Assembly (NCBI GenBank): GCA_020025885.1
Contig: JAHHRJ010000001.1
Location: 1 to 64,000 of the forward strand
Direction: 5' to 3'
Origin: Butyricicoccus sp.
GTDB lineage: Bacteria; Bacillota; Clostridia; Oscillospirales; Butyricicoccaceae
DNA: 64,000 nt
Shown: in pieces, positions 50,813 through 57,142 of the stretch
How positions within the stretch are numbered: position 1 is the first letter of the stretch
How the letters are laid out: the number at the start of each line of letters is the position of its first letter
Position numbers and translations under genes: made by a program
Notes under the pieces: generated by a model
Told to the model about the DNA's origin: nothing
The model's input: only the letters and a program-made list of their open reading frames with translations
Database searches by the model: none

Positions 50813-51295
50813 ATGGCCCCAAGAGGCGACAAACCGGCAACCAAAACGATTGCCACCAACCGGGAAGCACGCCATCTGTATTTCGTCATCGAAACACTGG
50901 AAACCGGTATTGAACTGAAAGGCACAGAGGTAAAAAGCCTGCGTGCCGGTACGGTAACGGTCAAGGACAGCTGGATCGAAATCGAAGGCGGCGAGCTAAT
51001 CGCGCATGGGATTCACATCAGCCCCTATGATCACGGCAATATCTTTAATCAGGATCCGTCTCGTCCGCGTCGTCTGCTGGCGCATAAGAACGAGATCCGC
51101 CACTTGCATCAGGAATGCAAGCTGGAAGGTTATACACTGATACCGCTTTCCCTGTATTTTAAGCAGGGACGCGTAAAGGTACAGCTGGGCCTGTGCAAGG
51201 GTAAAAAACTCTATGATAAGCGTGAGGATGCGGCACGGCGCGACGCCAAGCGCAGCATTGACCGCGCAGTCAAATCCAACGGCAGATATTATTGA
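50813..51295 (+). CDS. smpB: SsrA-binding protein SmpB
   Basis: 160 aa. Beta-barrel with NREARHLYFVIETLETGIELKGTEVKSLRAG, IHISPYDHGNIFNQDPSRPRRLL, and the basic C-terminal tail KREDAARRDAKRSIDRAVK that enters the ribosomal decoding centre. Partner of tmRNA in rescuing stalled ribosomes; its RNA gene follows directly. SD GAAAGGAGAG. Confidence 0.97.
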   Translation: MAPRGDKPATKTIATNREARHLYFVIETLETGIELKGTEVKSLRAGTVTVKDSWIEIEGGELIAHGIHISPYDHGNIFNQDPSRPRRLLAHKNEIRHLHQECKLEGYTLIPLSLYFKQGRVKVQLGLCKGKKLYDKREDAARRDAKRSIDRAVKSNGRYY

Positions 51296-51362
51296 TCCAC
51301 CCGGCTAGATACCGGTTTTGGATATAGCAAGGGCGTCTTCTTTCCGAAGAGGCCCCCACTAT

Positions 51363-51705
51363 GGGGGCGTAATGGTTTCGACGGGGAGAGTGAGGCTTGA
51401 GCAGCGGGTAGCAGTGGGGACCTGCTATAAAATCCCTAAAAACAATAACTGACAATAATACTCAGTTGATCGCGGCCTGAGTGCCGCCGTCCTGCCCACT
51501 CTTGTGTCGTGTGGGGCCAGGGCGTCCTTAGACACAGCACCTGAACGAGCTTAAGCTTTGCGGCTCGGCAGGAACTTATGAAGCTACTGAAGTGCTAGCC
51601 TGACGGTCGGCGTGGCACGGAGGGAATGTTGTTGATCGCCTGCACCCGGAGATACTCATACTGATCTCTTTTCGGACATGGGTTCGACTCCCATCGCCTC
51701 CACCA
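51363..51705 (+). ncRNA. ssrA: Transfer-messenger RNA (tmRNA)
   Basis: Starts GGGGGCGTAATGGTTTCGAC, ends GGGTTCGACTCCCATCGCCTCCACCA-type T-arm and acceptor; GGGGGCG pairs with CGCCTCC and CCA is encoded. The tag reading frame is visible at about 51442-51480 with codons for TITDNNTQLIAA and stop TGA at 51478-51480; the exact resume codon cannot be fixed. The 3' end overlaps, in antisense, the reading frame of the serine recombinase of the adjacent mobile element. Confidence 0.95.
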
Positions 51706-53234
51706 ACAGCCGCATGATTCGAACCTTGCAAAACGCCGCTATTATGCGGTTTGTTTTCAGGGTCAAGGTATTGAGTCAGCGGGACGAGCGAGCTTTCGAG
51801 CTCGCTCTTTTTGTTTGTCAAATTATAATAAATCAGTGCGTGCGTATCAGATAGGTACACACTGGAAACAAAGGTGCGCAGCAAACGTGCCTGATAGTCT
51901 GCCGGCTGTTCAGAAGGGGCAGCTGCAAATTGAGATAGCATAAATTCCAACTGTTCTTTGGTAAACTGGCCAGTAATTGGTTCGATGCGGTCCAGATCAT
52001 AGCGAATTTTAGCTTCTGCCTTTTCCAGATCCTGCAGACGCTGCATTACCCCGGCGGTAGAAATGCCATCTTCTAATGCACGCAAAAGATTATCCTGCTT
52101 GCGGCGATTCTCGGCCAATTCGGTTTCCAACATTTCTCGTTCGGGGTGGGCGCGCTTCTGATCTGCAATTTGTACTTCAATAAGGCGCTCGGCGATTGCG
52201 TCTAACCGTCCAGGTTGTAAGATATATTTGCTTGTTGCCTGGCATACGAGATTTTCTAAATCATCTTTTACAATGTTTTTCTTGCTGCAGAGTTTTTTGC
52301 GTCGGCCAGGGCAGGTGTAATAGTAATGCGTTTGTCCGGTATGACTGGTGCCGCAAGTGCCGCGCATTGCTGTTTTACATTCTGCGCAGAACAACTTTCC
52401 AGACAGCAGATAGTCTGCTTTACGGGAAAGCGGAGCTTTGCGGTCTTTGTTGATTTCAACCTGGCGTTGCGCAGCATCCCACAACTCACGGTCAATGATG
52501 GCCGGGATACCGCCCTCTTTGCGGTATCCGTGCGAATTATACACACCGATATATTGTTCATTGGTCACAATTCGAATGATGCTGCTGCGGGAGAAATCGT
52601 TTCCGTAAGCGGTTTTCACGCCACGGGCATTCAGCTCACGAACAATGGCAGCGGCCTGTTTTCCGGCAGCGTATTGCTCAAAGATCCAGCGGACAGTTGG
52701 GGCTTGAGTTTCATCAATAACAAATTCATGCTGTTTGTTGGTTGTCAGACCCAAAGCGTAGTAACCGCCTAAACCATGGCATTTCATTGCACTTTCACGC
52801 ATACCCCGGCGGAGCTTCTGGCTCAGCTCAGCAGAATAATATTCAGCCAAGCCTTCCATCAGGCTTTCCAGAATGATGCCGTCTGGACCATCTGGGATAG
52901 ATTCAGCAGCATACAGGATTTTGACGCCGTTTTTGCGAAGTCGCGTTTTGTAAATTGCGCTATCGTAGCGGTTGCGGCTGATGCGGTCGGTTTTCCAGCA
53001 GATTACAGCATCAAAAGCGTGCCGATCGGAATCGGCAATCATACGTTGGAAGGCTGGGCGTTCATCTGTTGTGCCGGAAATGTGGCGGTCAATATATTCA
53101 CCGCAAATGGAAAGCCCATGCGATTCTGCCCAGGCTTCGCAATCTCGGCGCTGGCCTTCGATGGATTGTTCGGTCTGGTTTCCGCCGCCGGAATAGCGAT
53201 AGTAGGCGACAAGACGCATTGGTTTTTCAGTCAT
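51576..53234 (-). CDS. Large serine recombinase/integrase of the mobile element
   Basis: 552 aa in the integrated form, ATG 53234 behind AGGAGG. N-terminal resolvase domain (about 5-150) with catalytic Ser in YYRYSGGGNQTEQSIEGQ and WKTDRISRNRYDS; recombinase domain (about 165-270); zinc ribbon with CAECKTAMRGTC and CPGRRKKLC; long coiled coil (about 345-430). Such enzymes integrate and excise phages or ICEs at short att sites. From about position 51815 the frame continues through the ssrA flank and about 130 bp of ssrA in antisense, ending at 51576, so the last ~60-75 residues come from host or junction sequence. The excised form would end differently. Confidence 0.9.
   Translation of the reverse strand: MTEKPMRLVAYYRYSGGGNQTEQSIEGQRRDCEAWAESHGLSICGEYIDRHISGTTDERPAFQRMIADSDRHAFDAVICWKTDRISRNRYDSAIYKTRLRKNGVKILYAAESIPDGPDGIILESLMEGLAEYYSAELSQKLRRGMRESAMKCHGLGGYYALGLTTNKQHEFVIDETQAPTVRWIFEQYAAGKQAAAIVRELNARGVKTAYGNDFSRSSIIRIVTNEQYIGVYNSHGYRKEGGIPAIIDRELWDAAQRQVEINKDRKAPLSRKADYLLSGKLFCAECKTAMRGTCGTSHTGQTHYYYTCPGRRKKLCSKKNIVKDDLENLVCQATSKYILQPGRLDAIAERLIEVQIADQKRAHPEREMLETELAENRRKQDNLLRALEDGISTAGVMQRLQDLEKAEAKIRYDLDRIEPITGQFTKEQLEFMLSQFAAAPSEQPADYQARLLRTFVSSVYLSDTHALIYYNLTNKKSELESSLVPLTQYLDPENKPHNSGVLQGSNHAAVGGGDGSRTHVRKEISMSISGCRRSTTFPPCHADRQASTSVAS
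51706..51815. other. Probable left junction (attL side) of the integrated element
   Basis: Housekeeping genes stop at ssrA (51705), and from about 51816 onward all genes are of phage or mobile-element type. The junction must lie in or near this stretch or at the ssrA 3' end. I cannot see the second attachment copy because the right end is outside the window, so the core sequence cannot be read. Confidence 0.45.
51786..51812 (+). terminator. Terminator downstream of ssrA
   Basis: GAGCGAGC (51786-51793) and GCTCGCTC (51800-51807), loop TTTCGA, then TTTTT. It lies inside the antisense recombinase frame, encoding part of KSELESS. Confidence 0.75.
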
Positions 53235-53263
53235 AAAAAAATACCTCCTGTGGATGGGTACAC

Positions 53264-53376
53264 TTGAACAAACCCGTCCAAAAGAGGTATAATAGAAAAG
53301 TAGATTTGGGACTGGACAGGTTGTTCAGATCTCGATGGGAGCACTACGGCACTGCAATGCCGTGGTGCTTTTTTAT
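53264..53376 (+). ncRNA. Candidate small RNA with own promoter and terminator
   Basis: Between two minus-strand genes, the plus strand has TTGAAC (53264-53269), 18 bp, TATAAT (53288-53293). About 45 nt later comes an 11-bp stem GCACTACGGCA/TGCCGTGGTGC (53341-53351 with 53358-53368, one G-T pair) followed by TTTTTTATTTTT. Transcription would give an RNA of about 75-80 nt (about 53300-53376) with no open frame. The T-run is only on the plus-strand side, so this is not the terminator of the minus-strand TM2 gene. Confidence 0.55.
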
Positions 53377-53391
53377 TTTTGCGGGATTAAA

Positions 53392-53625
53392 TTAGCGACG
53401 CAGACAAGCTCCAGAATTGTCTTTGAAGCCACCACACAGAATTTTGGGTAAATCCCACCAAAAGCATTTGAAAAAGCAGCCACAAGTAAAGAAATAGAGA
53501 AAGCCTGTAAGATAATGCCCAACATAGAACTGGTGCGCTCCAAAGACACCGCCAAAAAGGCAGAGCCAGAATGCGACCCATTTCTTCTTATCGCTGGTTA
53601 CGGTAACGTAATTTGAATTTGCCAT
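53392..53625 (-). CDS. TM2 domain membrane protein
   Basis: 77 aa. A TM2 domain: KKWVAFWLCLFGGVFGAHQFYVGHY then TGFLYFFTCGCFF, i.e. two membrane helices joined by a short GxHxFYxG turn. TM2 proteins are small membrane proteins, common in phages and mobile elements as well as genomes; the role is unknown (possible superinfection exclusion or signalling). ATG 53625 follows AGGAGGAT. Located between the recombinase and the Xre repressor, on their strand. Confidence 0.85.
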   Translation of the reverse strand: MANSNYVTVTSDKKKWVAFWLCLFGGVFGAHQFYVGHYLTGFLYFFTCGCFFKCFWWDLPKILCGGFKDNSGACLRR

Positions 53626-53652
53626 GATTATCCTCCTATATCCTTTTAACGA

Positions 53653-54150
53653 TTATTCGTTTACGGCATCAACTGTGTCGCTGGTGGTATTCGAGGCAGT
53701 AGCAGCCGTGGTCGATGCACCATCTAAGACGCTTTTTTTATATTCCTCTTCCAGTTGTTCAGTGGAAGGGGAATTTTTTTGTTGGTCAGCCGTTTTGCCA
53801 AAAGCGTTTCGAAAATGGTCCAAAACGGCCCGGCGGATTGCAGGGTCAAGCTCAAAATAAGTCTTGAGGATTTTAAGCTCCAGCTCGGTGCCGCCGTGTT
53901 CTTGTACAAACTGGTCAAGAGAAAAGGTTTCCTCTTCTTGAAAAATTTCACCAGTGCCATCCCGTAGCCACTCTTCACGGACGCTATAAGTTAAACAAAT
54001 CATTTTAATAGTGCGATCGGTAACGGGTCCATTGGGCCGCTCGATGCTACTTACACCGGTCTGTGCCATGCCGAGATCAGAAGCAAATTTTCGTTGATTC
54101 AGAGAGAGCACATTTTTGCGTAAGTGTTGTACACGTTCATTGATTGTCAT
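53653..54150 (-). CDS. Xre-family (CI-like) repressor
   Basis: 165 aa from ATG 54150 behind AAGGAGGTGATATCC; a GTG nine bases upstream is inside the SD region. N-terminal HTH (about 3-65): RVQHLRKNVLSLNQRKFASDLGMAQTGVSSIERPNGPVTDRTIKMIC, then the segment VREEWLRDGTGEIF found in many phage repressors, and an acidic Thr/Ser-rich tail (about 120-165). It lies divergent to the early genes with palindromic sites between, the layout of a lysogeny switch. No RecA-cleavage peptidase domain is visible, so induction is likely by another route. Confidence 0.88.
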   Translation of the reverse strand: MTINERVQHLRKNVLSLNQRKFASDLGMAQTGVSSIERPNGPVTDRTIKMICLTYSVREEWLRDGTGEIFQEEETFSLDQFVQEHGGTELELKILKTYFELDPAIRRAVLDHFRNAFGKTADQQKNSPSTEQLEEEYKKSVLDGASTTAATASNTTSDTVDAVNE

Positions 54151-54174
54151 GGATATCACCTCCTTTCTTTTTCA

Positions 54175-54267
54175 AGATAACGAAAATCGTTCAAAAAGTC
54201 AAGGAAAAATGAAAAAACGCTTGACTTTGAACATATATCGTTATAATATAACATTAAAATAACGATA
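54175..54267. promoter_or_regulatory. Divergent promoter/operator region of the lysogeny switch
   Basis: Leftward promoter for the repressor: TTGACT (54202-54197), 16 bp, TTATCT (54180-54175). Rightward early promoter: TTGACT (54221-54226), then TATAAT (54242-54247) at only 15 bp. Both share the design CTTGACTTT(TT)GAAC...CGTTAT. Operators: perfect palindrome AACGA-AAA-TCGTT (54179-54191) next to the left -10, and TATCGTTAT (54236-54244) / ATAACGATA (54259-54267) over the right -10. CGTTAT is the likely half-site. Confidence 0.65.
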
Positions 54268-54295
54268 GTCGCTAAAACTGAAAGAAGGTGAGAGT

Positions 54296-54454
54296 ATGAA
54301 AATTGTGATTGAGGGAGATGCAAAAGAAATTGCCTCCCTTGTATTAGCGGTACAAGGGAGGCAGGAGCTTTTGTTTCAAGAGATTTGTCCAAAGCTTACG
54401 ATGGATATTCGCTCAGCCATCGATGGTATTCGCGAAGAAGTTCAACAGAAATAG
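54296..54454 (+). CDS. Small early-region protein (52 aa)
   Basis: MKIVIEGDAKEIASLVLAVQ... 52 aa, ATG 54296 behind AGAAGGTGAG. This type of short protein starting MKIVIEGD is a familiar first gene after the repressor in Firmicutes prophages; its function is unknown. It is the first gene of the rightward early operon. Codons 13-23 contain a perfect 12-bp inverted repeat (54332-54343 with 54351-54362). Its 3' end overlaps the end of a minus-strand gene (54396-54614) by 59 bp. Confidence 0.7.
   Translation: MKIVIEGDAKEIASLVLAVQGRQELLFQEICPKLTMDIRSAIDGIREEVQQK
54332..54362. repeat. Perfect inverted repeat inside a small gene
   Basis: GCCTCCCTTGTA, loop TTAGCGG, TACAAGGGAGGC: 12 perfect base pairs within coding sequence, followed 6-7 nt later by CTTTTGTTT. 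It could be an attenuator of the early transcript or a protein-binding palindrome. Confidence 0.6.
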
Positions 54455-54614
54455 TAAAGCTTATGGCCATTACTTGGTTGCCTAAGATTGATAGAGGATT
54501 TTCTTTATCAATCTGGAGAATCGCTTGATTGGATTTAGCTTGCGCCCTTTCGACAATACGAATGATGGTTTCATCATCTAAGTAATTCTCGATGAAATCA
54601 TTAAAACTCGGCAT
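54396..54614 (-). CDS. Small minus-strand phage protein (72 aa)
   Basis: 72 aa: MPSFNDFIENYLDDETIIRI..., helical and soluble, with no recognisable domain. Expression is well supported: ATG 54614 follows AAGGAGGTGATATT and an extended -10 TGCTACAAT (54646-54638) lies in the duplicated cassette upstream. It runs convergent to, and overlaps, the 52-aa plus-strand gene. A role in regulation of the early region is possible but not shown. Confidence 0.65.
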   Translation of the reverse strand: MPSFNDFIENYLDDETIIRIVERAQAKSNQAILQIDKENPLSILGNQVMAISFTISVELLREYHRWLSEYPS

Positions 54615-54681
54615 AATATCACCTCCTTTCCGTGTTCATTGTAGCACGGGGAGGAGAAACAAGAAAGGCGGTGAGAAGATG
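54615..54681. repeat. Divergent start cassette, copy A
   Basis: A ~68-bp unit (AATATCACCTCCTTTCCGT...ATTGTAGCACGGG...AACAAGAAAG..GGTGAGAAG) closely repeated at 54992-55059. The left part is the complement of a minus-strand RBS, the middle an extended -10 (TGCTACAAT) for that strand, the right part the plus-strand RBS of the next gene. Confidence 0.7.
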
Positions 54682-54858
54682 AAACAAATAAAAAACCTGC
54701 GATACCCGCATATCTGCTACATGGACACAGATACAACATGGGCTCGCAGGATTCCGCTGACGTCAGAACAGATGCGACGTTACCACGGCATTAAAAGACT
54801 TTGCTTTTGGGTGCTGATGCTCTTAGTGGACAAGTTGATTGATTGGGACAGTCGTTAA
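54679..54858 (+). CDS. Small phage protein with one hydrophobic segment
   Basis: 59 aa from ATG 54679 behind GGCGGTGAGAAG. MKQIKNLRYPHICYMDTDTT..., with a C-terminal hydrophobic stretch (about 42-52, LCFWVLMLLVDKL) that may touch the membrane. No known family. Its last 68 bp overlap the minus-strand gene 54791-54991, the same convergent layout as the pair before it. Confidence 0.6.
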   Translation: MKQIKNLRYPHICYMDTDTTWARRIPLTSEQMRRYHGIKRLCFWVLMLLVDKLIDWDSR

Positions 54859-54991
54859 AAGAAGCGTAAGAACAATCAGCACTTGTTTGCAAATATTGCC
54901 CCGAAGAACCATACGAGCGATAGCCTACATCGATTGTATAGTTTTTATTTAAAGTAGGGCAAAGGCCAGAGACCGAAATCCATTTTTCCAC
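54791..54991 (-). CDS. Small cysteine-containing phage protein
   Basis: 66 aa from GTG 54991 behind AAGGAGGTGATATT. Five or six Cys-containing segments: SVSGLCPTLNKNYTIDVGY, TSADCSYASFNDCPNQSTCPL, resembling the small zinc-binding proteins with a C-P...N(D)CPN...CP pattern seen in Firmicutes prophages. The function is unknown. Driven by the extended -10 (55023-55015) in cassette copy B; convergent overlap with the 59-aa gene. Confidence 0.65.
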   Translation of the reverse strand: MEKWISVSGLCPTLNKNYTIDVGYRSYGSSGQYLQTSADCSYASFNDCPNQSTCPLRASAPKSKVF

Positions 54992-55059
54992 AATATCACC
55001 TCCTTTCCGTCTTAATTGTAGCACGGGAAGAAAAAACAAGAAAGAAGGTGAGAAGTATG
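54992..55059. repeat. Divergent start cassette, copy B
   Basis: Second copy of the 54615-54681 unit; roughly 58-60 of 68 positions agree by eye. It again separates a minus-strand start (54991) from a plus-strand start (55057). Confidence 0.7.
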
Positions 55060-55461
55060 CAAGAAATCTTGATTTCAATCCTTATCGGTGGATTTATCGG
55101 GTGGAATTTTGATGTCGTTTTGCGGAACATGCAAAAGTGCGGTGTCAAAGGATGCCCAAAGACTCATGAAAGCAAAGGCTGCAATAAAAAGCAGGAACGG
55201 CTTGAGGATGCGTTGCTCTTATTTGTAGAGCGCGTGGCAAAAAAAGAGACAACCTGTGAAACAGAAGTGCAAGTTCTGCCACAGGTTGCCGAGGTTCTGG
55301 AGAGGATGGTTGCAATGGAAAAGAGGAACCGCGAGAATGCCGATTATTATAAATGCGGTTTACGGCGGTGGAGTAAAACACCTCTTTTAAGCCGCATTAC
55401 GTTGATTATTTCAACGATGGCGTTGGTCGCTAGTTTTGTAGTGTTATGCATGAAAGGTTGA
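55057..55461 (+). CDS. Hypothetical two-helix membrane protein
   Basis: 134 aa from ATG 55057 behind AAGAAGGTGAG. N-terminal hydrophobic segment (about 4-22, ILISILIGGFIGWNFDVVL), a charged cysteine-containing middle that is helical (KKQERLEDALLLFVERVAKK, VLERMVAMEKRNRENADYY) and a C-terminal membrane helix (about 113-132). Not recognised. The third gene of the rightward early operon. Confidence 0.65.
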   Translation: MQEILISILIGGFIGWNFDVVLRNMQKCGVKGCPKTHESKGCNKKQERLEDALLLFVERVAKKETTCETEVQVLPQVAEVLERMVAMEKRNRENADYYKCGLRRWSKTPLLSRITLIISTMALVASFVVLCMKG

Positions 55462-55465
55462 GAAT

Positions 55466-55639
55466 ATGAAACTCACTGTAAATCATGATGGGGTATGGCT
55501 GGATGAAAAAGAAATTAAGAACTGCACCCAGATTGATATCAAGAATATCACGCCTATCGACAAAATCCAGGTGGTGCTTCACCTGGCGGTCGATGAGGTT
55601 GATGCCCAATACCATAGCGAAGAAATCCGATTTCATTAA
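55466..55639 (+). CDS. Small hypothetical phage protein (57 aa)
   Basis: 57 aa from ATG 55466 (AAAGGTTGAG upstream, overlapping the end of the previous gene): MKLTVNHDGVWLDEKEIKNC..., predicted beta strands then a helix, ending QYHSEEIRFH. Four bases after the previous stop, in the same operon. No family recognised; small beta-rich proteins like this are common in phage early operons. Confidence 0.6.
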   Translation: MKLTVNHDGVWLDEKEIKNCTQIDIKNITPIDKIQVVLHLAVDEVDAQYHSEEIRFH

Positions 55640-55660
55640 CAATCTGCTAAATGACATTCA

Positions 55661-55736
55661 GGCGGGCCGATGTGCCCGCCGCCCGTCCGGCGCTGATCCG
55701 CGCCGCCGATGATGGCCTATGGAGGGCCGAAACGGG
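55661..55736 (+). other. Compact GC-rich multi-hairpin element
   Basis: GGCGGGC-CGATGT-GCCCGCC (55661-55680); then CCCGT (55682-55686) can close with ACGGG (55732-55736) around two inner stems, CGGCGC/GCGCCG (55688-55693 with 55700-55705) and GGCC/GGCC (55714-55717 with 55725-55728). This is a possible three-way junction in the leader of the 54-aa gene. A short frame (55602-55712) also crosses it but lacks homology. Confidence 0.4.
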
Positions 55737-55758
55737 AAATAAAGAAAGGAGAAACAGT

Positions 55759-55923
55759 ATGAAGATGGAAACGATGGTACCTACAATGGAAAAGATGCAG
55801 GCAGCAGATGTGCTGAACGTGCTGAACAACATTCCGGCGGATGACCAGAAAGCGGTGCTGGCCTACCTGCAGGGCATCCAGATGGGCCAGCAGCTGGCGG
55901 TTCAGCAGAACAAAGCTGTTTGA
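55759..55923 (+). CDS. Small hypothetical phage protein (54 aa)
   Basis: 54 aa from ATG 55759 behind AAAGGAG: MKMETMVPTMEKMQAADVLN..., helical, with the stretch PADDQKAVLAYLQGIQMGQQLA. Very similar short helical proteins occur in Firmicutes prophage early regions; their function is unknown. Part of the rightward operon, 12 bp before the next small gene. Confidence 0.65.
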   Translation: MKMETMVPTMEKMQAADVLNVLNNIPADDQKAVLAYLQGIQMGQQLAVQQNKAV

Positions 55924-55935
55924 GGAGGGTAAGCG

Positions 55936-56085
55936 ATGGACGAACCGATTATTACGAATATGCAGGCGCGCGGCCTGAATGAGCTGTTGGCGTTGTTCTT
56001 CAGTGACCCGAACAATCAGGCAGCTTTTGAGCGCTGGCAGAAAGAGCGGACTAATGTACCGCAGGAAGCGGGGCAGTGTAAATGA
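55936..56085 (+). CDS. Small hypothetical phage protein (49 aa)
   Basis: 49 aa from ATG 55936 behind GAGGAGGG: MDEPIITNMQARGLNELLAL..., helical, ending QEAGQCK. Its stop overlaps the next start (ATGA), so translation is coupled. Not recognised. Confidence 0.65.
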   Translation: MDEPIITNMQARGLNELLALFFSDPNNQAAFERWQKERTNVPQEAGQCK

Positions 56086-56375
56086 CAAGATTGCAGAAGG
56101 AAACTTGCCAGATGCTGCTACACCGCGAATTGGATTTAAGTATGCATCATCAGGTTCTGATGAAGGATGATGGCCAATATGCTACTGCATTTTTTGGGGT
56201 ACATATGATGGCTACCTTCCAACTGATGCCGCTGGAATATGCCAAACCGGTTTTGGCAATGATGGTGCGGCCGATTGATATTCCGGCCGGACAGGATGGC
56301 TCTGGCATGGGATTGTATTTCGACCCGGACACGTTGGAACTTCTGACCATGGATGAACAGGAGGACGAAACGTGA
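56082..56375 (+). CDS. Hypothetical phage protein (97 aa)
   Basis: 97 aa: MTRLQKETCQMLLHRELDLS..., mixed alpha/beta, ending with an acidic tail MDEQEDET. Contains TAFFGVHMMATFQLMPLEYAKPV, possibly a small beta sheet. Coupled by ATGA overlap to the gene before and by GTGA overlap to the gene after. Function unknown. Confidence 0.65.
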   Translation: MTRLQKETCQMLLHRELDLSMHHQVLMKDDGQYATAFFGVHMMATFQLMPLEYAKPVLAMMVRPIDIPAGQDGSGMGLYFDPDTLELLTMDEQEDET

Positions 56376-56629
56376 GGTGCAAATGCATAGGTGCCCACAT
56401 AGGCTGCTTCATATGCGCGGTGGGCACGCTCCAGAGCTTATGCGTTTTAGCGAATCAGATGTGCTGGCGATACGCGGCTATTCTGGTTCTGCTGTTTGGT
56501 AGTCTGACGATCATACTGGCAAGAGTGGCCAATAGCACGACCCGGCGGATGCATATGACTCGCCTGCAGATTTTGCAGGCAGCACAAACAAAAATAGCCG
56601 GCCACAGCAGCAACTGTGGTCGGCTATAA
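56372..56629 (+). CDS. Hypothetical small membrane protein (85 aa)
   Basis: 85 aa, GTG start at 56372 behind AGGAGG and overlapping the previous stop. Two hydrophobic segments (about 8-27 and 33-52, RYAAILVLLFGSLTIILARV) and a basic C-terminal part (RRMHMTRLQILQAAQTK). Its last codons form a long hairpin (56594-56607 with 56613-56626) without a T-run. Could be a holin-like or regulatory membrane peptide; no family recognised. Confidence 0.55.
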   Translation: MRCKCIGAHIGCFICAVGTLQSLCVLANQMCWRYAAILVLLFGSLTIILARVANSTTRRMHMTRLQILQAAQTKIAGHSSNCGRL

Positions 56630-56697
56630 CCCAAAAGGGCTGCGAATTGGACGAACTCGCAAGCTAAGTATAACAAATATTTGGAGAAATGCAAACC

Positions 56698-56943
56698 ATG
56701 AAAACGAAGAAAGAAACTTTGGCAGAGCTGAAGCAAGTTCTGCGGCGTGTGGAAAAGTGGCAGAAAACTGTGGAAAAAGACATTTCTTTAGCCGAAGAAG
56801 CCGTGGCCGATGTTGATGAAGGTTTGGATCGTGGCCTGTGGATTGGCCGTGCCCAGATTTTGCGCGCCGAAGTTGGCCGAATCAAGGGACTCCGCAGCCA
56901 GCTGGAAGAAATCGTTTTTGCATTTGACTGCAAGGAAAGCTAA
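56698..56943 (+). CDS. Hypothetical coiled-coil protein (81 aa)
   Basis: 81 aa from ATG 56698 (GGAGA ten bases upstream; an ATG at 56689 is too close to it). Almost fully helical: ETLAELKQVLRRVEKWQKTV, DISLAEEAVADVDEGL, GRIKGLRSQLEEIVFAFD. Likely a dimeric coiled coil. In the early operon; unknown role. Confidence 0.65.
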   Translation: MKTKKETLAELKQVLRRVEKWQKTVEKDISLAEEAVADVDEGLDRGLWIGRAQILRAEVGRIKGLRSQLEEIVFAFDCKES

Positions 56944-56944
56944 C

Positions 56945-57142
56945 ATGCCACACCCGAAAGAGAATCAATGCAAGCACACATTTGAAATTACATATAAGGC
57001 GTGCCGGGCATGTAGTGGATGGAACACTGCGTGCCGATGCTTTGAGACACAAAACCTGCAGGAAGAGAGGATAAAACAAGATGAAGCTGAAAAAGATTTT
57101 GAAACTTTGCAAGCAGGCGGGCCAGTACATAATTTGCGATAA
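56945..57142 (+). CDS. Small cysteine-rich phage protein (65 aa)
   Basis: 65 aa from ATG 56945, two bases after the previous stop. Cys pattern C-x(10)-C-x2-C-x(7)-C-x-C (KACRACSGWNTACRCFE) suggests a zinc-binding mini-domain, followed by a charged helix. Its end overlaps the next gene by 62 bp in another frame. No clear RBS, so translation probably depends on coupling. Confidence 0.5.
   Translation: MPHPKENQCKHTFEITYKACRACSGWNTACRCFETQNLQEERIKQDEAEKDFETLQAGGPVHNLR

Noticed and set aside
53341..53376. Terminator of the TM2 gene
   Set aside because: The T-run lies on the plus-strand side, so it cannot stop the minus-strand transcript; assigned to the candidate small RNA instead.
54296..55060. 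Toxin-antitoxin pairs
   Set aside because: The small convergent pairs lack any known toxin or antitoxin fold; overlap alone does not support it.
55602..55712. 36-codon frame MPNTIAKKSDFINNLLND...
   Set aside because: No RBS, overlaps the previous gene and the GC-rich hairpins; not supported as a protein.
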